This document shows, in pieces, positions 1 to 12,856 of a DNA stretch of 64,000 nt (positions are counted from its first letter, which is position 1; each line of letters starts with the position of its first letter). The stretch lies in assembly GCF_014898815.1 (NCBI RefSeq), contig NW_026515457.1:1-64000 (forward strand), written 5' to 3'. Source of the DNA: Panonychus citri (taxonomy: Eukaryota > Arthropoda > Arachnida > Trombidiformes > Tetranychidae). The notes beneath the pieces were generated by a model. That model ran no database searches. It was not told the DNA's origin and worked only from the letters and a program-made list of their open reading frames with translations. A program made the position numbers and the translations under genes.

Positions 1-1813
1 TAACACCACGACACCCATTGTCCAGCAAAGCAGTGTTAAATTTACCCAATTGGTCAACGGCTTCATTACCAACCAAGGCTTCACCAACGAAAAGGGTTAG
101 ATCGGGTTCGTTGATTTTAATCAATTTGGCCAATTGTTTCATCAAAGGTTCATTGTCTTGCATTCGGCCCGCTGTATCAACAAGGCACACTGTATAACCA
201 GCGGTTCGAGCATAATTGATTGCCTCCATTGCGATGGCGGCAGAATCTTTTCCATAACCTTTCTCATAAAGATCGACCTTCTTTTTACCATCTCTCTCAT
301 GGATTGTCTTCAAAGCGGTAACATGGGTACGAAGTTGTTCAATTGCACCAGCACGGAAAGTGTCACAAGCGACAATTAAAACTTTATTGTCATTAACCAC
401 AAGCCAGTTTGCAATTTTCGCCAAATTGGTTGATTTACCGACACCATTGACCCCACAGAAAACAATTACATAGGGTAGAATCGATTTGGCCTGAATATCT
501 CGAAGAATGTTTAGATTACGATTTGGACTGAGGATTCGAAGCATAGATTCCTCAAGTGCATTGCGAACAAATGATTTCAAACCAATCCAAGTGTTGACAT
601 TTTGTCCCTCCAATTTGGTTGCGACGCTGTCACATAATTTACTTGCAATTTCCGAGGCAACATTTTTGGATATTAGGTGATCACGAAGTTGATTCAAGAT
701 CGGATCCAAATCGGCTCGTGTTAATGCCTTGTTGATGGACATGCTTTTGATGAGAGAACCAAAGAAAGACTTTTTATTGGTGGAAGTGGAAATTTCAATG
801 TCTTCCTCTTCTTCCTCTTCATCGTCACTACACTCGAACTCGAGGTCTGGTTCAACATCGCATTCTTCAATAGTGGCACCCATATCACCTGAAGCGATAT
901 TCTTTGCAATGGAAGAAACATTCTCCATATCTCCATTCTCTTTTTTACTAAAGTCCAAATCTTCGGCGTTCTTACCACCAAGTTCCCATTGTCGAGCCTC
1001 CTTAGTTTTCTTCCCTTTAGCAATAGGCTGAAAGAAATGAAAGAGAACGAGAGAGAGAGAGAAAAAAAAGAGAAATTAAGTTATGAGAAAGGATAATATT
1101 AGAGAGAGAGCAAGTTAATAGATATTTACCTTGGCCTTTTCTTTCTTGGGTTTCTCAGGTCGAACACCTCGAGGAGAAAGTTTAGACAAAATTGGAATAG
1201 CTTCGGGTTTTGGGTCAACCTTGGGCACGACAACGGGTGTTGGCGGAGGTGCAACCGAAAATTTGCTCGAAGAGATGATCATCGATTTAACCGTCTTCTG
1301 AGATTTAGCGGACTGTTGAAAAGATCGCATCTCAGGTTGAGGTATATTTTGCTGTTGTTTACAGCATCGTGTATAAATAGTTTTATATTCATGATAAAAA
1401 TCAACAAGATTTAACGATAACAACGATGGTGATGATTGGGATGAAGTTACAGATGAAGATGAATTTGATACAAGGCTTTCTAAAGTTGAGGCCTGTTGTT
1501 GTATCCCTTTAGATTTTAGTATCTTCCTCAAATCATAATCCGTAAATTTATCACGAAAAGCAAGTTGAATATCGTCAAGAAATTTATCCACATAAGATAA
1601 TGATAACATCTTCTGATAGCCGACCACAAATACCAGGTCAAATTCATTGTCAAGATGATATTTTAAAGCCAAATTGTCACAAGTAAATTCATCCCGTCTC
1701 TCCTCAAGGATAACATGTTTAATCAATTTATTGACAACATGAGAGATTGCCTGATTTACTGTAGCAAAGAGGACAATTCCTCCTTTAGAAAAGATTACAA
1801 AAAAGTCCAACAT
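1..1813 (-). CDS. SRPRA: Signal recognition particle receptor subunit alpha, 3' end cut by window
   Basis: GTPase of the ER membrane SRP receptor, which docks SRP-ribosome complexes for co-translational targeting. Two exons are visible: 1813-1130 (228 codons) and 1027-1 (runs off the window), joined by a GT-AG intron in phase 0. The start chosen (MLDFFVIFSKGG) matches the conserved N-terminus of the family; an upstream in-frame ATG at 1840 would add nine residues and is less likely. Residues 1 to about 125 form the SRX (longin-like) domain that binds the beta subunit. A Lys/Pro-rich linker and an acidic Glu/Asp run (about 795-840) follow, then the NG GTPase domain: P-loop GVNGVGKST near residue 420, DTFRAGAIEQL near 449, DTAGRMQD near 511. 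The missing C-terminus should be about 60-70 residues. It is divergent to CCDC93. No damage is seen. Confidence 0.96.
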
Positions 1814-2715
1814 CTTCCCAAAGATGATGATGATTACCAATCAATAACCAGAAGAATACAATTACCTAGATTACAATTAGAGAGAGAGAAAAACAGTTAA
1901 AATTAAATTTCCATCAACAAAAATTCAGGTCAGACTTTCAATACTTACACATAAATATTACAACAAGAGAGAGAGAAAAATCCAATCAATAGTAGATGAC
2001 CACAGATCTAATCATACAAACCGTTTGGAGTGTAAATATCACAGTTGATCACAGAGTTAATTGTAAGAACAATTAAAAAATATAAATGAGAATAACAATT
2101 TGGAGAAAAACAAAATTAGGCAAAGAGGGAAAATTAATTAAATCTATTGACTCTCCAGTCATCAAAACCCAAACAGTTGCCACGTTATCGTTTCCTTGGT
2201 AACTGGTTAACATATGGAGGCGGTTTTGACAACAACAATCAGTTTTACTTTAGTTGATTGTTTACTATTTTAAGATGATCGTAATTACTTATCAATCATA
2301 TTAATCAATGGTTCCAATTACAATCTAAATGTCATCTATTCCCTTGATCATCTGATTCTCTTTGTTGTCTATTGATCATTTTTCATTCTGTTTTCCATTT
2401 TCCATTTTTACCTGTGATAAACTGGTCATCTGATTTTCCATTGATTTCAGTGTTTCTTTTTTTTCTCTCGCTCTCTTTTTCTTAATTAAATCATTTGTTT
2501 AGTTTTCAATTTGATTTTGGAAATTTTGATTGTTCAATTATTGATTTGTGATTTGAAAGTGTTGCTGTTGAGGTTTTATTGAGAGAAATTGGAAAAGTCA
2601 TCATCTCTCTATCATCGGTTTTCTTTTTGTTTACATTCAAAGTGAAATTGTGACTTGTATTTTTTTGTTAAGCTTTTCGCTTTTGTTTTGATCGTTTAAT
2701 TGGCCTCCATTGAAA
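1814..2715. promoter_or_regulatory. Shared head-to-head intergenic region of SRPRA and CCDC93
   Basis: About 900 bp between two divergent start codons, so it must hold both promoters and both 5' untranslated regions. It is A+T rich with short AG and T runs, and no TATA box or other factor site can be named with confidence. No protein-coding exon is seen in it. Confidence 0.5.
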
Positions 2716-5054
2716 ATGAGTGAAATCAATACAGATTCTGGTGGAAGGTTACTTAAATTTGATGTTAGAGAAGATGAAGAACAATATCAAAAATTTCAAG
2801 AGATTATTCAAATTCTCATTGCTGCCGGTTACTTTCGTGCTCGGATAAAAGGATTGACAGATTTTGATAAGGTAACATGATAATCGTTTTCTTAGATTTA
2901 AATAATAATATTTTTATCAATTTCTTTTCCTTACAGGTTATCGGTGGAATGACCTGGTGTATAATAATGTGTAGTGTCGATATTGATATTGATCTGATGT
3001 ACAGTGAAAATCTCACGATTGGACAGAAAATGTAAACAAACTCTATTCATAGCAAAAGCAAAACGAGTATTAGGCTCATCTCTTTTTACTTTGTTGCTGA
3101 TTTTTTCTCCTAATAAATTGTATCATTTAATTGATATTTTAATTTTTGTTTTCTAGATCATTAACTGAGAAAATTGTTACATCGTTAAAACGGATGAAAT
3201 GCCCTTTCGCCCTGGAGCCTCATCAGATCCAAGGGATGGACAGTAAACACATTTTCCCAGTCGTTCAATGGTTGGTTAAAATGTCTATTCAATATCGCCA
3301 GGAAAATGAAGTTTATATGAAAAACTTTGCTGTCCGAATGTTCAACAAAGATCACAATTTACCCATTGTAAGAAGACACAATTTGCTGTACAATACTGTT
3401 TATATGTCTATTGGTTATCATCTAATTTTCTTAATCTCGATTAATTTTTAAGGATCAACAACGATTTTCTGAAAGCAACAAGTTAAAACAAGAGTTTATC
3501 CATTCTGATCCTGATACATCACCAGTGAGAAAATATCGTCATCCTAATAAGTCAAAAATCAACGATCTCAAGACCAATGTTAAAATAACCATATTAGAGT
3601 ACAAAGGGTCAGTTGGTCATCATTGAGTCAACCTTTTGATCATTTTGACACTTTTATTATTTGATTGTCTATCTTGAACTAATAGATTAGCTGATACTGT
3701 CAATGAATCAACTAATACTGAGAAATCATCTTCCCCTGAATCAGTTGAACATGCGGAAACTATTTCACTGATTGACGATATGAAACAAGATATTAATGTA
3801 AGTTTATTCAGTTCTATGAGTTACTCAAGATATTAATTGTTTCTATTTTTTTTTTCTAGTTTAAACTAAGTTCTTCGATCGTTGGTTCGATAATGAGTGA
3901 AAAATATGAGGAATTGAAACAAATCGCTGAAGATTTCACAAGGAATCAATTGAAATTGGCTGAAAATTCACTTGAATACCGAGAGAAAGTATTACGAGAA
4001 ACTCTTAATGATTATAACAATCGAATCTCTGAGGTAAATAATTGCGATTAATTGTCATTTCGTTTACAAATAATCATTTTTTTCTTCCACTTTTTCAGGC
4101 TAAAAGTGCGCAAGAGAATAACAATAATCGACTTGAAGCGTTAAGAATGGAAATCGACAGTATTAAAAATGACCTGAAACAGTTTAGCTTACAAATTCGG
4201 GCCATGGAAGAAAATGAACGTGAAGAAAGAAAAAATCTTTCCCTTGAATTGGATAAATTGAAAAGAGAAAAAGACAATTTCCATCAGAATTGTAAACAAG
4301 AAAAGAAACGACTTGAGAAAGAATATGAAACTTTATCTAATCAACTATCGGAAAGTGGAGATGAGGATGAAATTGAGAAACAATTAGAAGCTGAACGAAG
4401 TAAATTTCGTAAAATTGCTCTAAAATTAGCTGAAAAGATTAAAGAAGTGTCCTTATTACATCGTAAACTTGACGATATCCCTTCAAGAGCTGAGCTCAAC
4501 CAATATCAAAAGCGTCTTGTTGAGCTATACAATCAAGGTGAGTTTCCATAATCTAAAGATTGATCACTTTGATTAACTTTTTCCAATCGCTAATTCAGTT
4601 GCTGCCAAACACAATGAAACGAAAAGTTTTACATTCTCTATAATCAACTGGAAGACACTCGAGTTCATCTTGACAAGGAGTTGGCGTTATTAGATTCAAT
4701 TCTCACGAATTTCAATCTGTAAGTTATCAATTGCATCGAATACAATTTAAATTGTCCAATATTTGATTGTAATACAAGTCTAATTAACTATTTTCTTCAT
4801 TCAATCCACAGAGCGAATACAAATCTAGCAGCAAGAGAGCAATTTTTGTCCCAATTCGAGCAAATTGTCGAGAATATCAACTTGGCCAAAGTTAAAGTGG
4901 AAAGAAAAGATTAATCGAGAAGAGGAAAAAAGATCAATTAAATGAAGTTTATGTTGATTTAATTGAAAAACAACGACAATATTATCGAGCTGTTAGTCAA
5001 TTAAAAGAGGAGATGAAGAAAAATGAATCGCTAATCAATTCAAACAACAATTAA
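2716..5054 (+). CDS. CCDC93: Coiled-coil domain-containing protein 93 (CCC complex), two apparent frameshifts near 3' end
   Basis: Subunit of the COMMD/CCDC22/CCDC93 complex, which works with retriever and WASH in endosomal recycling. Nine exons are read: 2716-2871, 2937-3031, 3157-3367, 3453-3607, 3686-3797, 3860-4033, 4099-4537, 4599-4718, 4812-5054. All introns are GT-AG and short. The N-terminal part is very close to animal CCDC93 (for example GGMTWC, LEPHQIQGMD, FPVVQWLVK), followed by a long coiled coil from exon 5 on. In exon 8 (T run 4627-4630) and exon 9 (A run 4905-4908) the reading frame must gain one base to continue into conserved coiled-coil sequence that ends at 5052-5054. Exon lengths sum to 1705, two short of a multiple of three. 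The gene is therefore either disrupted at its end or carries two consensus errors. Identity is certain; integrity is not. Confidence 0.9.
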
Positions 5055-5332
5055 CTCAATCATTTTGGTAGGAAAATTTTTATTCTAATACAATATTGAT
5101 TGACCAAGCTCATTTATTAAAGGTAAATTGATTCTCTAATAAAAATAATTAATAAGCTCTCAATGTGATGAGAAAATTATCAATATCAAATCTATTTCAA
5201 GTTAATTTGTTTCCTATTGATTTTGATATAACTCTGATTGCTAAATAGTAATTTATTAAATTTCCAACTGTAGATTTAATTACATCAGTTACGTTAGTTA
5301 ATCAATACAATAAGATCAATTTATTACTACAA

Positions 5333-6527
5333 TTAAAACATACTCTGTAAGGCTAAGCCAAGAGTTAACGAGATGGTTGCAAGAGACGAGACAAAATTAG
5401 GAGTAATTAACAACAATTTACCGAAAGTTAATCCAGCATCATGACGAGATAATCTTATCAAGAATAGATTAATCTGTAATGAGATTAAGTTATTATGGAT
5501 TAAAAGGTTTTCAGATTAATCAGGTTGTTATTACCTGATTAGTGAATTCCACTGATTCAATGTTGAATGTTAGTGAATAAACTTTATCGAAAAGCTCATT
5601 GGACAATTGATTTACTCGAACTAAATAATAGGTGATCACAATTAAGTAAATGGTTTCACCAATAGATCGGAATATAGTGAGAATTAGTGACAATATGGAC
5701 TGTTCGATGAAAAGTGCTCGAACAATGAATAAACAAAGACCAATGAGAAGAAGATAGAAAACAATTAACGATGAGAGTAAAAATCTATCAATGATTTTTG
5801 TTGTTTCGATTATCTTAGTGTACATTAATCGGCAGGAATTAATTTTCTCTTCGGGTTTTATCATCTGCGAATCTGTTGATTGTGTTGTAAGTTCTATGTG
5901 ATTTAGGTGGTAATTGTGGACGATGAATGCTGATTCTAAATGGACACAAATCTCTAAAATGAATTGGAACTGGCTGAGTAGTGTAATCTTCGAGGGCATT
6001 AGAACCATGACATTTATTAAATATCGAATGATGAAATTCTTAGCATTTCCTGATGAATCGACATAACGAACATAAACTTTACCTGTTTCGCATAATATCT
6101 CATAGGAAATCGCTGCTATACCGAAAAGCTTGAGTGTTTTCTTTTGTTCCAAAATAAATTCAGCGGCTATTTCTCTGTTTTTATCGATAATCTCATGATA
6201 ATTTCGTAGAAATTTTAAAAACAAAGCTCCATCAACTAAATAATAGCAACAACTTAATCCAACCAAAATGTAATTTGATTTGATCCAAACAGATTCGTAA
6301 ACAATATACTTATTGATACGATCATTTTTCGAACGAATCGTTCCATAGAAAACTTCGTAAAGTCCAAATGTACCTCCGGCCACAGATAAAATAGAGACCA
6401 GAATATGGACTATTTTATTCAATCTATTTCGTTTCAAAATGGACTGAGAAAATAGGCTTGATGGAGCCATTTCAGTTTCAGTATATTTTTGAATACGCGA
6501 ACTTATCATGATTAATGTATTAATCAA
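5333..6527 (-). CDS. Gustatory-receptor-like seven-transmembrane protein (clade 1, copy 1)
   Basis: Predicted multi-pass membrane chemoreceptor of 377 aa. Exon 1 is 6527-5535 and exon 2 is 5473-5333, with a phase-0 GT-AG intron. Exon 1 starts with a short cytoplasmic part followed by the clade motif PSSLFSQSIL and several long hydrophobic segments. The last exon encodes the final helix region with the clade signature ITPNFVSSLATISLTLGL. A phase-0 intron just before the last helix is typical of arthropod gustatory receptors; the classical TYhhhhhQF motif is not present. The start is uncertain because several Met codons occur before PSSLF. It is the first of five tandem minus-strand copies; ligand unknown. 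No break is seen. Confidence 0.7.
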
Positions 6528-7022
6528 ACTCTAGCAAACAAAAGGGTCCACAAGCAATCAACGATTTGCCTTTTCAGATCACTTTTCAATCAAAAATACA
6601 TGAAGATCCATTTAGCTTGAATACTATTTATCATTCTGAAACTAATTTACTACATCGATAAAATTCAATTGTGATTTCGCAAACCGACTGATTGATTTCC
6701 ATCTATTCGAGAGTATCTGAGAATGCGTTACCCACAATTCAATTTCACCTTTGATTTTTTGCAGAAAAATAAGAATTTAATTCAGTTGATCACATGAGTG
6801 ATACAATTTCAATACTCATTTATCATACTAATAGATTCACTATAATGATTAATGGTCTTGATGACTGTTGGTTGTTTCCAACTGATTTCTAAGAAAACTG
6901 TGAACGATTAAGCTTATCAATCGCCCGTAAGGTGTACTGAGCATTGGTGTATTTATCGACCACAATAATTATTATTAAACTTATCCAATTAAGAGTAAAA
7001 GAACTCGTTGATTCCAAATGAT
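6528..7022. other. Intergenic spacer between receptor copies 1 and 2
   Basis: A+T-rich sequence holding the promoter side of copy 1 (minus strand) and the 3' flank of copy 2. No gene, repeat family or clear regulatory motif is recognised. Confidence 0.4.
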
Positions 7023-8234
7023 CTAGGATAAGTTTGCGATCGCTAGTCCAAGGGTAAGAGATATGGTTGCAAGAGACGAGACAAAACTTGGAGTAATTCG
7101 TATTAATCGGGCAAAGGTAAATCCAGCATCATGTCTAGAGATTCGAGCTAGATAAAAGTTTATCTAAAAGGAGATATAAATGATTAGCAGTGTGAATCTA
7201 AAGTATTGTATTGAAAGATTAAGGCTTAAGACAGTCAATTGTATTATTACCTCATTTATAAATCCGTGTGATTTGATATCAAAGGAAAGGGAATAAACTT
7301 TGTTGAATAAATCGTTAGAATGTTGATTAACTTTAATCAAATGGTAAGTGATCACTATGAGGTAAACTGTTTCTCCGACCGATCGGGCAAGAGTGAGAAT
7401 CAGCATAACGAAAGTTTTGGTGACGAAAATGACTCGAATGATAAATAGACACAGGCCAACGAAAAAAAGGTAAAAAGTAACGATTGTCATGGATAGAAAT
7501 TTATCAATGGACTCAGTTGACTCAATGATCTCCGAGTACATGATTCGACATGATCTGATCGCTTTCTCCGATCGTTTCTCATTCAACGCACTTTCAATGG
7601 GCAGTTTGATGGCACTCAGGCAACGGTTGTGGACAGTAAAGGTCGATTCAAGTTGGGCACAATTTTCAAGAATTAGTTGTACCTGAAAAACTATCGCAAA
7701 CTTTGAGGGTACAAGTACAAAAGCATACAGGGTATACTTGCATATATCATTCAGTGAGCCAACCAGTATATCGGGAATATAACGGGACTCAGCTTTTGCA
7801 ATTTCGCAGAAAGCCTCATAGAAACTAGCATATATAACGAAAAAAGTGATCTTTCTATACTTTTGTCTAATATATTGATCGGCTAGTACTTTATCCTTCT
7901 CGATAATCTGATAATATCTTTGCAGAAATGATTTAAACAAAGTTCGGGTAAACAAATAAGATCCACAAGATAATCCAGTTAATATGTAATTCATTTTGAT
8001 CCAAAGAGCTTCGTACTTTTTAATCTCATTCCCGAAATAATTTGTCTCATAAAGTATAATATAAATTCCGAATAATCCATTAACGATGGACATAATTGCT
8101 GTTGAAATATGGATTATTTGAGTTCTCTTGTTTCTTTGTAAAATAGATTGGGAAAATATCCCCGATGGAACAGTTTCTCCGACTTGATCCGAATGTTCAA
8201 ACCCGAAAACTGATGCTACGTTTGGGAAATACAT
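7023..8234 (-). CDS. Gustatory-receptor-like seven-transmembrane protein (clade 1, copy 2)
   Basis: About 374 aa in two exons, 8234-7251 and 7163-7023, with a phase-0 GT-AG intron. Clade landmarks are visible: PSGIFSQSIL near the N-terminus, a hydrophobic helix with GLFGIYIILYE, the EKAIRSCRIMYSEII segment in the central loop, and the last-exon motif ITPSFVSSLATISLTLGL. Reading through the donor would give a slightly different tail of about 28 residues, but all sister genes splice here. Same strand and spacing as its neighbours, hence a tandem duplicate. The start at 8234 is the first ATG; a later one is possible. Role in contact or taste chemosensation is inferred from the family. Confidence 0.7.
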
Positions 8235-8483
8235 TTAGTCCCAACAATTACCGATAACTGTTATTAATTTAAACGAAATATTTTGAAAATCAACAAGAAA
8301 AAACTTTCATCTATTGCATAGAATTAAAAATCACTGAAAGTATTCAATCAACTGCGCAAACATCAGAATAGGAATAGATCATCCCAATCACTCATCAACA
8401 ATTAATAAATGACAAAAGTTATTGGTGAATTATTTATTGTTGTCAAGTGGAAATTGAGAAATCAATCGAATCAACTATTGATA

Positions 8484-9683
8484 TTAATCTTTAGAAGATA
8501 AACTTTGCAAGGATAATCCAAGGGTTAAGGCGATTGTTGCAAGAGATGAAACGAAATTCGGAGTGATTAATACAAGATTACCAAAGGTAAATCCAACATC
8601 TTGTCTTGATAATCTCAATAAGAATGTATTAATCTGAATTAGAAAGAGAAAAAAAAATCAGTATTAACCTATGAAGATTTTAAATTGGTAACCTTGGAAA
8701 TCTTGTATATTGACCTCGTTGGAAAATTCAAACGATTTTGAACTAAACGAAAGTGTATAAACTTTGTCGTACAAATCGTTGGATAATCGATTGATTTTAA
8801 CCAAATGATAAGTAATTAAAACGAGATAAACTGTTTCCCCAATGAATCGTAGGATCGCCAGAGTTACTTGCGAAAGAGATTGATCTTGAATGGACAAAGC
8901 TCGAACAATAAATAGACTTACACCAACGAATAGTAGATAACAGCTGACCAGTGTGAGTGCGAAAAAACGGTCGATATGATTAATCATCTCGATAATTTTA
9001 CTATACATTAAACGATATGATTTAATTCTAGTAAGATAATATGATTGAACTGTGAATATACTTTCTCCACTTTGAACAGGCTCTAAGTCTTTCACGCAAT
9101 GATCATGAACGACAAACACTGCTTCCAAATGGAAACAAACTTCAAGAATAAGTTGGAACGAAAAGACAATTCCAGCCTTATAAAACACCAGAATAATTAC
9201 ACGAACAGTATTATATATTATATAATGTTCAGGGTTGATTAGAGCAAAGGGAATACTATGATCAGTGCCTTCAGACAATTCATGAATTATTTCATGAAAG
9301 ATGGAAAATAATAAGAAATATTTCATCATTTTCTGCTTACTATCAATATAATCAATTGCAATTCGTTTGCTTTTATCAACAATCCGCTGATAACTTGTGA
9401 GAAATAATGTAAATAATTTTCGTTTGAACAAATAATATCCACTAGTCAATCCGACCAGGGTAAGATTCAGCTGAATCCAAATGGCTTCGTACTTGCCTAT
9501 TTGGTTAGTGAAACTCAACGGCTCACTGAAGATGATACAAAGTCCGAAAATACCTTTGATTATGAGCATTAGAGATGAAAATACATGAACTGTTTGGATT
9601 AATTTACTTTTCTTCAAAATTGATTGAGCAAAAACTCCCGATAATCGGTAAGATGAGGATTGAATCATCTCTGTAGAAATCAT
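8484..9683 (-). CDS. Gustatory-receptor-like seven-transmembrane protein (clade 1, copy 3)
   Basis: About 372 aa; exon 1 9683-8715, exon 2 8633-8484, phase-0 intron with donor GTCAAT, weaker than the GTA donors of the sister genes, and a normal acceptor. Landmarks are SGVFAQSILKKSKL at the N-terminus, several transmembrane stretches, RLMYSKIIEMI in the inner loop, and ITPNFVSSLATIALTLGL in the last exon, which ends with a five-residue extension after the usual LQSL. If the weak donor is not used, the reading frame runs on for about 17 residues and loses the last helix. Intact; diverged in sequence from copies 1 and 2 by far more than a recent duplicate would be. Confidence 0.7.
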
Positions 9684-10008
9684 ATTCAGAAATTAACTGA
9701 TTACAACTAATTATTTAATCTCTATGTTTCTAGAATGACCATAAACTACCAATATGTGGAGATTTTATTTATAAATAAGTTAAAATGATACATGTACCAA
9801 CTATATAACCGTTATTCTGAAAATTTAACTCTGTAACTTGATTGAAAAAATCGATTCATAATTTAAATCTATCGAGTGTAGACTAGAAAAGTTTTTTTTT
9901 CTACCAAACTAGAAATTAGTTTTCCATATTATTTTTTATTGATCGACTTTAAATATTATATGAATAACTTATCTATTGGTATTCAGATCGAGTTATCCTG
10001 AGAACTGT

Positions 10009-11199
10009 TCAAAAGAGACTCGCCAATGCTAATCCGAGAGTCAACGAGATGGTTGCAAGAGATGAGACAAAATTTGGAGTAATGAAGACCATCCGAGCGA
10101 AAGTAAATCCAAAATCAAGCCTTGAGATTCTTAATAGAAATAAATTAACCTGTGGATAGATTAATCTAGTGATTAGAATATTGAATTGAAGATTTCATTA
10201 GGTTTATAAACAAAGAGAATTTCTTACCTCATTAACGAATCCAAATGATTTGTTATCGAATGAAAGTTCGTAAACTTTGTTGAAAAGTTTATTCGATAGT
10301 TGATTAACTTTAATTAGATGGTATGTTATCAATATTAGATAGTTTGTCTCTCCAAAGAATTTGAATATCGTGAAAACTAAACTGGGCCTTGGTTTGACGA
10401 AATAACCGCGAATTGCAAACAGATCAAGTCCAACGAAGAAAATATAAAAAGTAAGCAACGAAAGAAACAGAAACTTATCGATTATTTTACAAGTCTTGAT
10501 GATCTTTGAGTAGATAAATCGACTTAATCGAATCTTTTGTTCTGGAATATCTTTTCTCAAATCTAGATAATCGAATGATAAAGTGTTGAGACAACGTTTA
10601 TGGACAGCGAAAACCGCTTCCAAATGGAAACAAATCTCGAGAATGAAATGAAATTGACTCAGAATGCCGAATTTATAGAAAAAAAGTATAATAGTAATCA
10701 AAGAGTATTTTACAAGATAATTGTCTGGACTCACTAAAGCTTCGGGAATATATCGAAGGTCACATTTTACTATCTCATAAGACGTTTCATAACAGAAACA
10801 ATACAATACGAACAATTTAATCTTTGTGAACTGTTTCGTGGTAAATTCAGAAGCAAAAGTTTTATCATGATCAATTATCTCGGTATAACTTTTTAAGAAC
10901 TCAATGAATAACGAACGATCAACCAAATAATAAGCACTCGTTATTCCGTACATTATATAAATAAATGCACTCCAAATTGTTTCAATCTTGGCAATTATGT
11001 TATTCGAATAGTCTGATTCGTAGAAAATAATAAACAGTCCAAATAAACCTTTGACGATTAACACTAGAGTCACTAATATATGGATTATCTGACTTAATCG
11101 ATTTTGTCTCAAAATTGATTGAGCATATAAACTTGAAGGGTGAATCCATTGGTAAATAAATATTTGCATACCACCAAGTGGGCTAATCATGATTATCAC
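10009..11199 (-). CDS. Gustatory-receptor-like seven-transmembrane protein (clade 1, copy 4)
   Basis: About 370 aa; exon 1 11199-10228, exon 2 10149-10009, phase-0 GT-AG intron. N-terminal motif PSSLYAQSILRQNRLSQ, multiple hydrophobic helices, and the last-exon motif ITPNFVSSLATISLTLGLAL. The stop TGA follows SLF at 10009-10011. The 3' half of the last exon is almost identical at DNA level to that of copy 5, while the first exons differ strongly, which points to local gene conversion. Start chosen at the first ATG; an ATG closer to YQWIHPSSL is equally possible. Intact. Confidence 0.7.
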
Positions 11200-11497
11200 T
11201 TTAATCTGATAACTTCCTGGATTCTTACTGGACTGTAAGTTACCTCAATTGATTGAAATGACCTTTAAAATAGAATTGTACTTTATGTCTTATTATAATG
11301 TGTGTTTGACATTTCTAAACACTATTAATCAATTACTCTATTGTTATCGAACTAATAAAATAACTTTGTTTCTCATTTTCTAAAGTTTTTTGAATTGATG
11401 TATAAGAAAACAAGTCAATACGACAAATTGAATTGTAACCTTTGCAAAGTATTAATCATGAATTCGACCTATTCAATCAAAATAACAGAATCAATAT

Positions 11498-12856
11498 TCA
11501 TTTATCATAAGGTAGAAAAAAAGAATCGGAGTAAATCAATTTCCAATCAGTTCCATATTTAGTCACGATTCGAATCAATTCAAGGGGGATGTTCGAGATC
11601 TCTGAGAACTTTTTTCCCCATTCAAAGAGACTCGCCAATGCTAATCCGAGAGTCAACGAGATGGTTGCAAGAGATGAGACGAAATTTGGAGTGATAAATA
11701 TCATCCGAGCGAAAGTAAATCCAACATCATTTCTTGAGATTCTTAACAAGAATAGATTGACCTGAAAAATGGAGAAACAAAATTTGGATCAAAATTTCTT
11801 GCAATTATTAAGGCGTTTAGCTATTAGATTGGAGAAATCAACCTCATTCGAATACCAGAATGACTTTAATTCAAATGATAGAAAGTATATCTCGTTGAAT
11901 AGTTTGTTCGATAACTGAATCACTCGAATCAAATGGTACGTGATTACGCTAATATACGTTGTCTCACCAATGAATCGTAACGAATTTAGAATCACAAAAG
12001 TGAGAGTTTTTTCACGTTCAAAAAGATCTCGAACAATAAAAAGAGATAGACCAACATACATGAAATAGAAACTGACCAATGTAAGGGTGAAAAATTTATC
12101 GATATATCGAGTAGCCTCGACTATCTTTGTGTACATTAATCGGCACAATTTCAATTTCTCGAGTGAACTTTTTTCTTTTGAATCTTTTCCGCACCAGGAC
12201 AATTTAACTAAACATCGTTTATGGACATGAAATGCTGACTCTAGATGAGAGCAAATTTCCAATAGGAATTGTGATTGAATAATCAGGCCAGTTTTATATC
12301 CTATCAGGACGATGATGAATAAGATGTAGTGAGTAATATAATTTTCTGAGCCAAGTAAAGCCTCGGGAACATATTGAGTATCAGATTTTGCGATTTCATT
12401 GATGATCTCGTACCCGATTGACCATAATATGAAATATTTGATCTTTCTACGTTTCTTCATGATGAATTCATAGACATTTGACTCGTGGCCATGGATTATT
12501 TCATTATAACTTTTAACAAACTTTAAAAACAAAACCCTACTGAATAAATAATAGAAGATCGCTAATCCTGTGAAGATGTAATTGAGCTTATGCCAAACAG
12601 TTTCCAATTTTCTTAAAGGATTATTTGAATAATCTTTTTCCCAGAAAACTATGTACAGTCCAAGTGTACCTTTGGTGATTAGCATTAAAGATGCGAACAC
12701 ATGAACAAACTGACTCAACTTGTTCCGTCGTAAAATAGACTGGGCAAATGGACTTGACGGATAAATCCATTGATAGATATTTTCACCAAGTTCATCCATG
12801 ACAACTTGTTCATGTAATGATTGAATATAAAACTGTTTCCTATCGTAGTACATCAA
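11498..12856 (-). CDS. Gustatory-receptor-like protein (clade 1, copy 5) with extended C-terminus
   Basis: Exon 1 12856-11843 (338 codons) and exon 2 11761-11498, joined by a phase-0 intron (donor GTTGAT, weak). The N-terminus has IYPSSPFAQSILRRNKL and the last exon carries ITPNFVSSLATISLTLGLAL. Unlike every sister gene it does not stop after SLF: copy 4 reads CTCTTTTGA and copy 5 reads CTCTTTGAA (A run 11624-11626 on the plus strand). The loss of one T removes the stop and adds about 41 residues rich in polar and aromatic residues (total about 425 aa). The added tail has no counterpart in the clade, so it is either a true stop-loss or a consensus error. Otherwise the gene is intact. Confidence 0.66.
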
